Under the pieces are notes generated by a model. That model searched no databases. It was not told where the DNA came from and saw only the letters and a program-made list of their open reading frames with translations. From JAVBJN01 sp031546985 (GTDB lineage Bacteria; Bacteroidota; Bacteroidia; Chitinophagales; Chitinophagaceae): a stretch of DNA of 64,000 bases. The stretch covers positions 3,418 through 67,417 of the forward strand of contig JAVBJN010000043.1 in the NCBI GenBank assembly GCA_031546985.1. Reading direction: 5' to 3'. How positions within the stretch are numbered: position 1 is the first letter of the stretch; the number at the start of each line of letters is the position of its first letter. Positions 17,453-25,811 of this stretch are shown here, one piece after another. Made by a program: the position numbers and the translations under genes.

Positions 17453-17471
17453 TTTTTATAACCTTTTGACC

Positions 17472-18842
17472 ATGAAAAGTATTAGACAAGAATTTATTGC
17501 CATAAAAGAGGCATTAAAACGCCATCCCAAAGGGGCATCCATCGAAGATATTAAAGAGGACGCTGGCCTGGATCTGGAATTGCGCACGTTGCAACGCCGT
17601 TTGGTTAAGTTGCAGGAGTTGGGCGAAATTGTAGCAGTTGGCCACACCAAAGGCCGGATGTACTACCTCAAACCCCCAAATGAAGCCGTAGACTATGGCA
17701 GCATGCTAAGTCATTTTTTGACTTTGACAGATGAAGGGAAGAATATATTATCTGATGTAGAACCTCAGGAATATTTGCGGCAACCGGTAGGGTATAACCG
17801 CGATTTTCTGGAGTCTTACCGCCCCAACATTGATAGCTACCTAACCACAGGTGAAAAGCAGATGCTGGCCGCTATTGGCAAAACTGTGCGTCCTCATGAA
17901 GCCGCCGGAACTTATGCCAAAGAGATTCTTAACCGCTTGCTCATAGACTTGTCCTGGAACTCCAGCCGGCTGGAAGGTAATACCTATTCCTTACTCGATA
18001 CAGAACGGTTGATCGCTTTTGGGGAAACGGTAGACGATAAATCGGCCAGGGATGCCCAAATGATATTGAACCATAAAGATGCTATTGAGTTTATTATTGA
18101 AAACGCAGAAGATATCGGGTTTAACCGGTATTCTATACTGAATCTGCATGCATTGCTGTCTAATAACCTGCTGCCAGACCCGGGCGCATCGGGCAGGCTC
18201 CGCAACTTTAGTGTAGGGATACATAAATCGGTATTCATTCCATTAGCAATACCCCAGCTCATAGAAGAAATGTTTGACCTCATGCTGGAGAAAGTGCGTC
18301 AAATCGAAGACCCGTTTGAGCAATCGTTTTTTATAATGGTGCACTTGCCTTATCTGCAGCCATTTGATGATGTAAATAAACGGGTATCGAGACTAGCAGC
18401 TAATATTCCATTGAATCAACACAACCTGGCGCCACTTTCATTTGTGGATATGCCGGGAGATATGTATACCAAAGGCATACTGGCAGTATATGAACTGAAC
18501 AAGGTTGAGTTGCTGAAAGAAGTATTTGTATGGGCCTATCAACGCTCAGCGGCTCGTTATGCGGCGCTACGCCAATCGCTGGGCGAGCCCGATCCGTTTC
18601 GGTTGCAGTACCGCGAAGATATCAAAACGTTGGTATCGGTAATTGTTCGGGAAGCTTTGTCAAGAAAGGAAGTGTCGGCTCAAATAAAAGCCGCATCAGG
18701 AACGTTACCCGAGGTAGATCAGTTGAAGTTTGTAGAGGCTGTAGAAACAGAGCTGCTTTCCTTACACGAGGGCAATTTTGCACGCTATAAGATAAGGCCG
18801 ACGGAATTTAAAAAGTGGAAAGACTTATGGATACTTGGGTAA
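17472..18842 (+). CDS. Fic-fold protein with winged-helix N-terminus and degenerate active site
   Basis: 456 residues from the ATG at 17472; a TTG two codons upstream is rejected. Residues 1-70 look like a winged helix (ASIEDIKEDAGL, LRTLQRRLVKLQELG, YYLKP). The Fic core covers about 140-340. The class II inhibitory motif is intact: S164-x3-E168-G169. The region matching HxFx(D/E)GNGRxxR reads Q296-P-F-D-D-V-N-K-R-V-S-R307, so the catalytic His is Gln and both Gly positions are changed (Val 301, Lys 303). A His five residues earlier (H291) is not in register. Canonical Fic proteins transfer AMP to targets; this one may have lost that chemistry or act as a regulator. A C-terminal helical domain of about 100 residues follows. 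I believe relatives with this degenerate motif exist. Confidence 0.8.
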   Translation: MKSIRQEFIAIKEALKRHPKGASIEDIKEDAGLDLELRTLQRRLVKLQELGEIVAVGHTKGRMYYLKPPNEAVDYGSMLSHFLTLTDEGKNILSDVEPQEYLRQPVGYNRDFLESYRPNIDSYLTTGEKQMLAAIGKTVRPHEAAGTYAKEILNRLLIDLSWNSSRLEGNTYSLLDTERLIAFGETVDDKSARDAQMILNHKDAIEFIIENAEDIGFNRYSILNLHALLSNNLLPDPGASGRLRNFSVGIHKSVFIPLAIPQLIEEMFDLMLEKVRQIEDPFEQSFFIMVHLPYLQPFDDVNKRVSRLAANIPLNQHNLAPLSFVDMPGDMYTKGILAVYELNKVELLKEVFVWAYQRSAARYAALRQSLGEPDPFRLQYREDIKTLVSVIVREALSRKEVSAQIKAASGTLPEVDQLKFVEAVETELLSLHEGNFARYKIRPTEFKKWKDLWILG

Positions 18843-18927
18843 AACAAAAGCAAAGAGGTTCCTGTCTTAAACTTTTCTAAACAAAAGGGATAATAAACTA
18901 AATTTCTGTTCTGAAAACCAATATCCT

Positions 18928-19143
18928 ATGACAGAATTAGGCTTGTTTCACGAAAAGAAATCGGTAAGTAAAGCAGAGATCTCAAAAAAAACGGGCATCA
19001 GTAAATCGAGATTAAGCGAGTTGACATTCAAACCCAATGCCCACTTACGGGCCAGGGAATTATACCTTATTGCCCTGGCGATAGATACTGATCCTTGTGA
19101 GATGTTGAAAGTACTTTACAAAGAAGTTGCGTTGGAAAGATAA
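18928..19143 (+). CDS. Small helix-turn-helix protein (Xre/Cro-like)
   Basis: 71 residues that are almost entirely one HTH domain: SVSKAEISKKTGISKSRLSELTF (helices 2-3, residues about 12-34) followed by LRARELYLIALAID, the pattern of the Xre/Cro family. No second domain is present. It lies 85 nt after the Fic-fold gene in the same direction, with a possible -7 element TAaaTTTC at 18899-18906, so it may be transcribed both with that gene and alone. It could be the repressor that binds the direct repeats upstream of the Fic-fold gene, or the antitoxin-like half of a two-gene module; both are inference. Confidence 0.8.
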   Translation: MTELGLFHEKKSVSKAEISKKTGISKSRLSELTFKPNAHLRARELYLIALAIDTDPCEMLKVLYKEVALER

Positions 19144-19155
19144 AAATAACTAAAT

Positions 19156-19193
19156 AGAAATGGCCGAGCATTTGCTCCGGCCATTTCTATTTT
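19156..19193. terminator. Bidirectional terminator
   Basis: A stem of 11 bp (19156-19166 with 19178-19188) extended by three inner pairs, with T-rich sequence on either side, lies between the HTH gene and the convergent aminotransferase gene. Confidence 0.75.
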
Positions 19194-19209
19194 ATACAGA
19201 TTGGGTCGT

Positions 19210-20412
19210 TTAGACCATCATCGTCTTCTTATATTCTTCCAGACCCGCTTTTAAACATTCCATAGCACTACGAATGTCTTCGAGGTTGAGCACATAAGCC
19301 AGGCGTACTTCCTGCAAGCCGAGGCCAGGAGTAGCATAAAAACCGGTAGCAGGCGCCATCATAACGGTTTGGCCGTTATGAGAGAAATGCTCCAGCATCC
19401 ATTGGCAGAATTTGTCTGAATCGTCGATAGGCAGTTTGGCCATAGCATAGAAAGCGCCACCCGGGTTAGGGCAGTACACACCTTTAATATCGTTGAGCAT
19501 GCTTACCAGCAGATCGCGGCGGGAAAGGTACTCGGCTTTTACACCATCGAAATAATCTTCTGGCAGGTCTACGGCTGCTTCGCCCAGAATTTGCGCGAAT
19601 GTAGGGGGGCTCAAACGGGCTTGCGCAAACTTCATCGCCGCATCCAGCACCGCTTTGTTTTTGGTGATAAAAGCACCAATACGGCCGCCACATGCGCTAT
19701 AACGTTTAGAAATAGTATCCATGAGGATGGCATGCTCTTCCAGTCCTTCGAGCTGCATGGCAGAGAAATGCTCATTGCCATCGTAGCAGAATTCGCGGTA
19801 AGCTTCATCCGAAAACAGGTACAGGTCGTATTTGGTACAGATCTGCCTTAACACTTCCAGTTCATCTTTAGAGTAAAGGTAACCAGTAGGGTTATTGGGG
19901 TTGCAGATCATGATGGCTTTGGTGCGCGGAGTGATTGCTTTCTCAAAATCTTCGATCGGAGGCAGTGCAAAACCAGTCTCAATGCTGCTGCTGATGGGTT
20001 TTACCACTACATCGGCCTCTACTGCAAAACCATTGTAGTTGGCGTAGAAAGGCTCCGGGATAATGATCTCATCGCCGGCATCCATGCAAGACATTACCGC
20101 AAACAAGATGGCTTCGGAGCCGCCGGTGGTTACAATAATCTCGTTGTGGTGCAGGTTTATACCAAAGCGCTCGTAATACTTAACCAGCTTTTTGCGATAG
20201 CTTTCAAAGCCGGCGCTGTGGCTGTATTCGAGAATTTTGATGTCGGTATTTTTTACCGCATCCATTATCGCTTTAGGCGTTTCAATATCGGGCTGGCCAA
20301 TATTGAGGTGGTATACTTTGGTTCCTTTTTTCTTGGCCGCCTCGGCGTAAGGAACGAGTTTACGGATGGGAGAGGAAGGCATCTCAATTCCTCTGTGTGA
20401 AATTTTAGGCAT
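19210..20412 (-). CDS. Class I/II pyridoxal-phosphate aminotransferase
   Basis: 400 residues of fold-type I. Visible landmarks are YSHSAGFESYRKKL near 63-76, TTGGSEAI at 95-102, NPNNPTG at 171-177, the cofactor-contacting SDEAY at 201-205 and the Schiff-base Lys K236 in DTISKRYSACGGRIG. The family includes aspartate and aromatic aminotransferases; the substrate cannot be decided from the sequence. The frame is open 11 codons upstream, but the conserved family N-terminus (MPKISHRGIEMPSSPIRKL) starts at the ATG at 20412. The promoter lies only 4 nt before that codon, so the mRNA is probably leaderless. Confidence 0.9.
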   Translation of the reverse strand: MPKISHRGIEMPSSPIRKLVPYAEAAKKKGTKVYHLNIGQPDIETPKAIMDAVKNTDIKILEYSHSAGFESYRKKLVKYYERFGINLHHNEIIVTTGGSEAILFAVMSCMDAGDEIIIPEPFYANYNGFAVEADVVVKPISSSIETGFALPPIEDFEKAITPRTKAIMICNPNNPTGYLYSKDELEVLRQICTKYDLYLFSDEAYREFCYDGNEHFSAMQLEGLEEHAILMDTISKRYSACGGRIGAFITKNKAVLDAAMKFAQARLSPPTFAQILGEAAVDLPEDYFDGVKAEYLSRRDLLVSMLNDIKGVYCPNPGGAFYAMAKLPIDDSDKFCQWMLEHFSHNGQTVMMAPATGFYATPGLGLQEVRLAYVLNLEDIRSAMECLKAGLEEYKKTMMV

Positions 20413-20416
20413 GGTG

Positions 20417-20446
20417 CAAAAATAGAAAATCCCGTTTGGTGACAAA
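20417..20446 (-). promoter_or_regulatory. Aminotransferase promoter inside a terminator hairpin
   Basis: On the minus strand TTTG (20446-20443), an 18-nt spacer and TAttTTTG (20424-20417) match consensus fully. The TTTG lies in one arm of the terminator of the upstream gene. Only four bases separate the -7 box from the ATG. Confidence 0.75.
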
Positions 20447-20455
20447 CGGGATTTT
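20426..20455 (-). terminator. Terminator of the DUF1573 pair
   Basis: A perfect 13-bp stem (20426-20438 with 20443-20455) and 4-nt loop, followed on the minus strand by a T-rich stretch that is also the -7 box of the next gene. Confidence 0.8.
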
Positions 20456-20472
20456 GCAGGTTTTTAATACGA

Positions 20473-20916
20473 TTATTTTTTAGCGCCTTTTTGAGGCTTT
20501 GCTTCGGTACCGGTGTTAATGGTGGCGCTGTTGGCAGTAACCACATTTCCTTTAATCACCAGTTCCTGTTCGTTGCTGCCGTTATTGGCTTTGGCGTTGC
20601 TCACCACATAAATGGTTTTGGAGAAAGAATAAACACGACCGTTGGTATCATACTTTACGGTGATTTTTCCTTTTTTACCTGGCAAAACCGGGTCTTTAGT
20701 CCATTCTGGGGTGGTGCAGCCGCAGGTTACCCTTACATTCTGTACAATGATAGGCTCATTGCCTTCATTGGTAAACCAGAAATCGTGCTGGGTGGCGGTA
20801 CCTTCTTTTACCGTTCCAAAATCAAAAGACTGTTCGGTCCATTTGAACTTGGCCTGGGCAAAGGCACCAACGCTGGCGGCAGCTGCCAATACAATCGTTA
20901 ATAATAATTTTTTCAT
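20473..20916 (-). CDS. Secreted DUF1573 protein
   Basis: 147 residues with a signal peptide ending AFAQ and one DUF1573 domain: SFDFGTVKEG, FxFTNEGNEPIIVQNVRVTCGCTTPEW and LPGKKGKITVKYDT. This is an Ig-like (ASPM/SPD-2/Hydin-related) beta fold of unknown function, very common in Bacteroidota. The CGC pair in the conserved segment is present. It follows a second DUF1573 gene after 17 nt on the same strand. The C-terminus is a short Lys/Thr-rich tail. Confidence 0.88.
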   Translation of the reverse strand: MKKLLLTIVLAAAASVGAFAQAKFKWTEQSFDFGTVKEGTATQHDFWFTNEGNEPIIVQNVRVTCGCTTPEWTKDPVLPGKKGKITVKYDTNGRVYSFSKTIYVVSNAKANNGSNEQELVIKGNVVTANSATINTGTEAKPQKGAKK

Positions 20917-20933
20917 GTGTAACCAATTTGAAA

Positions 20934-21419
20934 TTAGTTGGCCACTTTCATCATGTTGCTGTTTTGAGGCACAGAATTATCTGGTGCTTTTTCAACGTTA
21001 CCTTTAATGGTTACCACTTTGTTGCCAAAGTTGGTCATGATGGTAATGGTTTTGGTGAAAGGACCAGGCCGGCCTTGTGTATTGTAAGACGCTTTTACTT
21101 TACCGGTTTTACCTGGCAGGATAGGGTCTTTAGTCCAAGATGGCGTGGTGCAACCGCAAGAAGCAGCAGCATTGTTAACCAGGATTGGTTCTTTACCTAC
21201 GTTTTTGAACTCAAACTCGTGGTCAGCAGCAGGACCTTCTTTAATGGTACCAAAATCGTAAGTGTCTGCTTTAAACTTCATAACCTGCTCAGCAGTAGGT
21301 TTGTTGGCGTCCTGTGGAGCCGGAGCAGCTGCGTGGTCAGCGTGGTTGTGGTTGTCTTGTGCAAACACAGCGGTAGAACCGGCCATTAGTAATGCTACAG
21401 CGAAGGTTAATTTTTTCAT
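20934..21419 (-). CDS. Secreted DUF1573 protein with His/Ala/Pro-rich linker
   Basis: 161 residues, paralogous to the next gene downstream. After the signal peptide (ending VFAQ) comes a linker of about 25 residues with a His-rich start (DNHNHADHAAAPAP), then DUF1573 with TYDFGTIKEG, the CGCTTPSW block and LPGKTGKVKASYNT. It is the promoter-proximal gene of a two-gene operon; a perfect -7 element lies upstream. The His-rich linker, absent from its neighbour, could bind metal, but nothing else in the sequence supports that. Confidence 0.88.
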   Translation of the reverse strand: MKKLTFAVALLMAGSTAVFAQDNHNHADHAAAPAPQDANKPTAEQVMKFKADTYDFGTIKEGPAADHEFEFKNVGKEPILVNNAAASCGCTTPSWTKDPILPGKTGKVKASYNTQGRPGPFTKTITIMTNFGNKVVTIKGNVEKAPDNSVPQNSNMMKVAN

Positions 21420-21451
21420 GATTATTACGTTTTACGTGTTTTTTGTTTCAA

Positions 21452-21459
21452 CAAATTTA
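21452..21459 (-). promoter_or_regulatory. -7 element of the DUF1573 operon
   Basis: A perfect TAaaTTTG on the minus strand, 32 nt before the start codon; no clear TTTG at the -33 distance. Confidence 0.45.
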
Positions 21460-21520
21460 TATTAACCCGAATATCATGCCTAGTTTATTTTGTTAAGCAG
21501 AAGTTAAGGCACGTTTGTAC

Positions 21521-21528
21521 TATATTTG
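21521..21528 (+). promoter_or_regulatory. -7 element of the E1 dehydrogenase gene
   Basis: A perfect TAtaTTTG, 44 nt before the start codon. The upstream TTTG (21489-21492) is too far away (28 nt), so only the -7 is supported. Confidence 0.5.
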
Positions 21529-21572
21529 CAGCGCAAACAGCGTTAGAAAAAATAATCCGATAGCTCGTTCAT

Positions 21573-23957
21573 ATGGAAAAAAATACTGCTCAGAAAGAGA
21601 AAATGTCTTTTGAATCTTTTAAAGCTGAAGTCCTTAACGATTACCGTGTTGCGTACGAAAGCCGCCAGGCAAGTCTGCTGGGCCGTAAAGAGGTTTTGAC
21701 CGGCAAGGCCAAGTTCGGCATCTTTGGTGATGGTAAGGAACTGGCTCAGATTGCTATTGCTAAAAGTTTTAAAAACGGTGATTTCCGTTCGGGTTATTAC
21801 CGCGACCAGACTTTTATGTTTTCTGCGGGAATGAGCAATACCACAGCGTTTTTTGCACAGTTATATGCCAACCCTGATGTAGAAAAGGAACCGGCAAGTG
21901 GTGGCCGTCAAATGAACGGACACTATGCTACCCGTTTCCTGGATGAGAAAGGCGATTGGAAAGACCTTACCCAGAGTAAAAACTCATCTTCCGATATTTC
22001 TCCTACCGCCGGCCAGATGGTTCGTGGTTTAGGATTGGCATTTGCTTCCAAACTGTTCCGCAATGCGGAGCAGCTGAAGCAGTTTAAAACCTTGTCTAAT
22101 AACGGTAACGAAGTATGTTTCACCACCATTGGCGATGCCTCTACTTCCGAAGGTCATTTCTGGGAAACCATTAATGCTGCCGGTGTATTGCAGGTGCCTT
22201 TGGCCATATTTGTATACGATGACGGATACGGTATTTCCGTTCCCCAAAAATACCAGACCACCAAAAGCTCTATTTCTGAAGTCCTGAGCGGCTTCCAGTA
22301 CGATGAGCGCCTGGGTGGTGTGCACATTTACCGTGTAAAAGGCTGGGATTACGCTGCACTGGTAGATACCATTCAAAAAGGTATTGCCAAAATGCGCGAA
22401 ACCCATGTGCCTGCGGTATTCCACATCCAGGAAATTACACAGCCACAAGGTCACTCTACCTCCGGTTCTCATGAGCGTTATAAAACGAAAGAGCGCCTGG
22501 AGTGGGAAAAAGACTGGGATTGTCTGAAAAAGATGCGTGAGTTTGTGCTGGAAAATGCCATTGCTACTGAAGAAGACCTGGTGAAACTGGAAGATGCCAG
22601 TAAAGAAGCGGTGAGCGAGGCTAAAAAGTCGGCCTGGGAAGCGTTCCTGGCGCCTATCAAAATCCAGATCACGAAAGCGACTGAGCTGTGCAATAATGTA
22701 GCTAACGAAGGTGGTGCCAACAGTGCATTTATTGCGCAGTGTGTGGCCGAGCTGAATGCTATTAAAGAACCGATCCGTAAAGATGTACTTAAAACCATCT
22801 TCAAAATATTGCAGGTTTCTGCTCCTTCTGCCGCGGTAAATGCTTTGCGCAGCTACCGTGAAGAGTTGCTGAGCGACGCGCAGGAAAAATACAGCTCTGA
22901 ATTGTATTCCGAAGGTGCGCAATCGGTAATGAAAGTGCAGGAAGTAAAAGCCGAATACGCTGCCGATGCGCCTGTATTGAATGGTTTTGAAGTGTTGAAT
23001 AAATTTTTTGACCAAACCCTGGCTTCCAATCCTAAAGTATTTGCTTTTGGTGAAGATGTGGGGCATATTGGCGATGTAAACCAGGGCTTTTCTGGCTTAC
23101 AGGAAAAACATGGCGAAGTGCGCGTGTTTGATACCGGTATCCGCGAAGCTACCATTATGGGGCAGGGTATAGGTATGGCTATGCGTGGCCTGCGTCCGAT
23201 AGCAGAGATCCAATACCTGGATTACCTGCTGTACGGTCTGCAACCCTTGTCTGATGATGTGGCTACACTGCGTTACCGTACCAAAGGTGGTCAGAAATGT
23301 CCGCTGATTGTGCGTACCCGTGGTCACCGCCTCGAAGGTGTGTGGCACAGTGGCTCCCCAATTGGTATGATTATTAACAGCTTGCGTGGTATTCACCTGT
23401 GTGTGCCCCGCAATATGACCCAGGCTGCCGGTATGTACAATACCTTGCTGCAGTCGGATGAGCCAGCTGTGGTGATTGAGTGCCTGAACGGTTACCGTTT
23501 GAAAGAAACCCTGCCCTCCAACCTCGACACCTTTACCGTTCCTTTTGGTATACCCGAAGTATTGACCGAAGGTGATGATGTAACCATCGTTTCTTATGGT
23601 TCTACCCTGCGCATTTGCCAGGAAGCAATGGATTTGTACCTGAAACCTAAAGGAATAAACTGCGAATTGATTGATGTGCAAACGCTGATGCCGTTTGACG
23701 TAAACCATAAAATCCTGGAATCACTGAAGAAAACCAACCGCATTGTATTCGTAGATGAAGACGTGCCAGGTGGTGCCAGTGCTTTCATGTTCCAGCAAGT
23801 GATGGAAAAACAGGGCGGTTACCGCTGGCTGGATGTAGCGCCGCGCACTATTGCGGCCAAACCGCACCGTCCGGCATACGGAACGGATGGAGACTACTTC
23901 AGTAAGCCCAATGCTGAAGATATAGCCGAAGTAATTGAAGCTATGATGGCAGAATAA
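21573..23957 (+). CDS. 2-oxoacid dehydrogenase E1, fused alpha and beta subunits
   Basis: 794 residues. The alpha part (about 15-400) carries the thiamine-diphosphate motif, running from GDAS (187-190) to DDGYGIS (216-222), and the ISPTAGQMVRGLGLA segment. The beta part (about 470-794) has VFAFGEDVG, FDTGIREATIMGQGIGMAMRGLRPIAE and the closing VDEDVPGGASAF block. E1 decarboxylates a 2-oxoacid and passes the acyl group to lipoyl-E2. Substrate could be branched-chain 2-oxoacids or pyruvate; sequence alone does not settle it. Single-chain E1 of this length is usual in Bacteroidota. No E2 or E3 gene lies nearby, so the complex is assembled from distant loci. Confidence 0.9.
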   Translation: MEKNTAQKEKMSFESFKAEVLNDYRVAYESRQASLLGRKEVLTGKAKFGIFGDGKELAQIAIAKSFKNGDFRSGYYRDQTFMFSAGMSNTTAFFAQLYANPDVEKEPASGGRQMNGHYATRFLDEKGDWKDLTQSKNSSSDISPTAGQMVRGLGLAFASKLFRNAEQLKQFKTLSNNGNEVCFTTIGDASTSEGHFWETINAAGVLQVPLAIFVYDDGYGISVPQKYQTTKSSISEVLSGFQYDERLGGVHIYRVKGWDYAALVDTIQKGIAKMRETHVPAVFHIQEITQPQGHSTSGSHERYKTKERLEWEKDWDCLKKMREFVLENAIATEEDLVKLEDASKEAVSEAKKSAWEAFLAPIKIQITKATELCNNVANEGGANSAFIAQCVAELNAIKEPIRKDVLKTIFKILQVSAPSAAVNALRSYREELLSDAQEKYSSELYSEGAQSVMKVQEVKAEYAADAPVLNGFEVLNKFFDQTLASNPKVFAFGEDVGHIGDVNQGFSGLQEKHGEVRVFDTGIREATIMGQGIGMAMRGLRPIAEIQYLDYLLYGLQPLSDDVATLRYRTKGGQKCPLIVRTRGHRLEGVWHSGSPIGMIINSLRGIHLCVPRNMTQAAGMYNTLLQSDEPAVVIECLNGYRLKETLPSNLDTFTVPFGIPEVLTEGDDVTIVSYGSTLRICQEAMDLYLKPKGINCELIDVQTLMPFDVNHKILESLKKTNRIVFVDEDVPGGASAFMFQQVMEKQGGYRWLDVAPRTIAAKPHRPAYGTDGDYFSKPNAEDIAEVIEAMMAE

Positions 23958-23977
23958 TCCAATTGTAAAGTATACGT

Positions 23978-24005
23978 AAAGGAGGGCGAAAGCCCTCCTT
24001 TTTTT
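23978..24005 (+). terminator. Terminator of the E1 gene
   Basis: A 10-bp perfect stem (23978-23987 with 23992-24001), GAAA tetraloop and T-run. Confidence 0.9.
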
Positions 24006-24046
24006 ATGCCCTTTTTTGAATACAAAACCTTTTAATCACCCAAATA

Positions 24047-24841
24047 ATGAAACGTAAAATTACCATCTTAGGTGGTGGCAATCTGGGCCAGGCTATTGCC
24101 CTGGGTCTTTTGGAAAGCGGCTTTTCGGCAGCCGGAGACATTACCATAACCCGGAGAAATGTAGAATGGTTAAGTACGCTGGCCGGTAAAGGCTTGTCTT
24201 GTTTAAGCAACAATGTGCTGGCTGTGCGCCATGCCGATATTGTTATACTAGCGGTGAAACCCTTCCAGGTAGCGGGTGTGTTGCAGGAAATACAAGAGGC
24301 GCTAAAACCGGGCGCAATACTGGTTTCAGTGGTTACCGGTGTGTTGTTGAGCGAGCTGGCAGCGTTGGTGGTACCGGATATGGCTATTGTGCGGGCTATG
24401 CCCAATACTGCTGTTGCGATAAGGGAAAGCATGACTTGTATCTGTTACCATAAAGTGCAGGAGCTGGATAAAGATTATGTGCAGCAGCTTTTTCAAAGCC
24501 TGGGTAAAACCGTGGAGATTGACGAAGCGCTTATGGAAGCGGCTACGGTATTGGGAGCGTGCGGTACCGCATATGCTATGCGCTATATCAGGGCCAATAT
24601 CCAGGGCGGCATTGAGATTGGTTTTGATGCAGTTACCGCATCTTTTATCGCTGCACAGACGGTAAAAGGGGCAGCGGAGTTACTACTGCGGAATGGTACA
24701 CACCCCGAGTATGAAATAGACAAAGTGACCACACCTAAAGGTTGTACCATCGCAGGATTGAACGAAATGGAGCATGGAGGTTTCAGCTCTTCGCTGATCA
24801 AGGGGGTGGTAGCGAGCCATAAAAAGATCGCAAGAGGGTAG
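24047..24841 (+). CDS. proC: Pyrroline-5-carboxylate reductase
   Basis: 264 residues. The N-terminal Rossmann fold begins ITILGGGNLGQAIALGLLESG (NAD(P) loop at 8-15), and the family markers AVKPFQV (near 69-75), VRAMPNTAVAI (119-129) and the C-terminal TTPKGCTIAGLNEME (228-242) are all in place. It reduces pyrroline-5-carboxylate to proline, the last step of proline synthesis. The gene is alone between the E1 terminator and an intergenic stretch; no good promoter is visible in the 41 nt upstream of the start. Confidence 0.95.
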   Translation: MKRKITILGGGNLGQAIALGLLESGFSAAGDITITRRNVEWLSTLAGKGLSCLSNNVLAVRHADIVILAVKPFQVAGVLQEIQEALKPGAILVSVVTGVLLSELAALVVPDMAIVRAMPNTAVAIRESMTCICYHKVQELDKDYVQQLFQSLGKTVEIDEALMEAATVLGACGTAYAMRYIRANIQGGIEIGFDAVTASFIAAQTVKGAAELLLRNGTHPEYEIDKVTTPKGCTIAGLNEMEHGGFSSSLIKGVVASHKKIARG

Positions 24842-24952
24842 AAAAGGTCTTTTTGCGACACAACTCTAAATGGTTTTGACCATCTGCTCAATGAGAAAGG
24901 GTAGATATGGTATACAGATGTAATATTGGGTATCTCATAAAACCTTTTAGCT

Positions 24953-25204
24953 ATGAAAACTTACGATTCAAAGATCCGGAAAACTGCCTGGACACTCATG
25001 ATTATGCTTCCCGTATTTGCCATTTGGGGCTTTACAATGGATAGCGGTAACGAAAAAGTAACAATCTGTCACATTCCTCCGGGTAATCCCGAAAATGCAC
25101 ACTCTATTACGATTAGTGAAAATGCAGTGGCTGCACATATTGCCAACCACGGCGACTATATTGGAAGGTGCGGACAAGGTGACCCTGAAGAAGGAAACGA
25201 ATAA
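24953..25204 (+). CDS. Small exported protein with a CHIPPGN motif
   Basis: 83 residues: an N-terminal hydrophobic segment (about 11-28, likely an uncleaved signal or signal peptide) and a short conserved domain reading VTICHIPPGNPENAHSITIS, then AVAAHIANHGDYIGRC. This motif, CH(I/V)PPGN...AHxHGD, is one I recognise from many exported bacterial proteins, usually as a small module in larger ones. Its function is not known to me. Two Cys and four His residues in 45 positions would allow a metal site or disulphide. The tail is acidic. It has its own terminator. Confidence 0.75.
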   Translation: MKTYDSKIRKTAWTLMIMLPVFAIWGFTMDSGNEKVTICHIPPGNPENAHSITISENAVAAHIANHGDYIGRCGQGDPEEGNE

Positions 25205-25237
25205 AAAATTTAGTGATTAATCCCGGCAAAATGAACG

Positions 25238-25267
25238 AAAGGATGTGCAAATGCACATCCTTTTTTT
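25238..25267 (+). terminator. Terminator of the CHIPPGN gene
   Basis: A perfect 11-bp stem (25238-25248 with 25253-25263), 4-nt loop and T-run. Confidence 0.9.
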
Positions 25268-25403
25268 ATGGGTTTATCCGGAAAATGTTATTCATGAAAC
25301 TTTATGGTAAATACATGTGATACAGAACCTTGTTTTCGTAACTTTAATTGGTGCGACCTGGGAGGAATGATTTTTTTGAACCAATACATATTCAGAATCT
25401 CCG

Positions 25404-25811
25404 ATGAAACCAAGGATCAATATCATTACACTGGCGGTAGATAATGTAAGCAAGGCCCTGTTGTTTTACCGCGATACATTGGGGTTGCCTACCGAAGGCA
25501 TGGCCGATGGTGCCGATCATATCGCTTTTGAGCTGCAAAATAATTTGTCGCTGGTACTGTATCCGCGTACCGAGATTGCACGACTGGTGAATGAACCTTT
25601 ACAAAGCAAGAGTTCGCTGGAATTTATTCTCACCTATATTACAGAAGATAAAGCGGAGGTAGATGCGATGCTTAAAAAAGTGGCATTGGCCGGAGGTACT
25701 GTACTTGGCGCTCCGCATGAGCACGAGTGGGGGTATGTTGGTTACTTTAAGGATCCGGATGGGCATCTCTGGGAGATTATCTGGAATCCCGATTTCGAGA
25801 CCGGGTTGTAA
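25404..25811 (+). CDS. VOC (glyoxalase/bleomycin-resistance fold) family protein
   Basis: 135 residues, one VOC domain made of two beta-alpha-beta-beta-beta halves: INIITLAVDNVSKALLFYRDTLGLP at the start, and GYVGYFKDPDGHLWEIIWNP at the end (about 111-130). The closing Glu of ExxWNP is the usual metal ligand, and a second ligand could be His44 or Glu47. The family covers glyoxalases, dioxygenases and antibiotic-binding proteins; this one is of the general type with no assigned substrate. Its stop codon directly abuts the stop of the convergent pbpC gene, with no base in between. Confidence 0.85.
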   Translation: MKPRINIITLAVDNVSKALLFYRDTLGLPTEGMADGADHIAFELQNNLSLVLYPRTEIARLVNEPLQSKSSLEFILTYITEDKAEVDAMLKKVALAGGTVLGAPHEHEWGYVGYFKDPDGHLWEIIWNPDFETGL

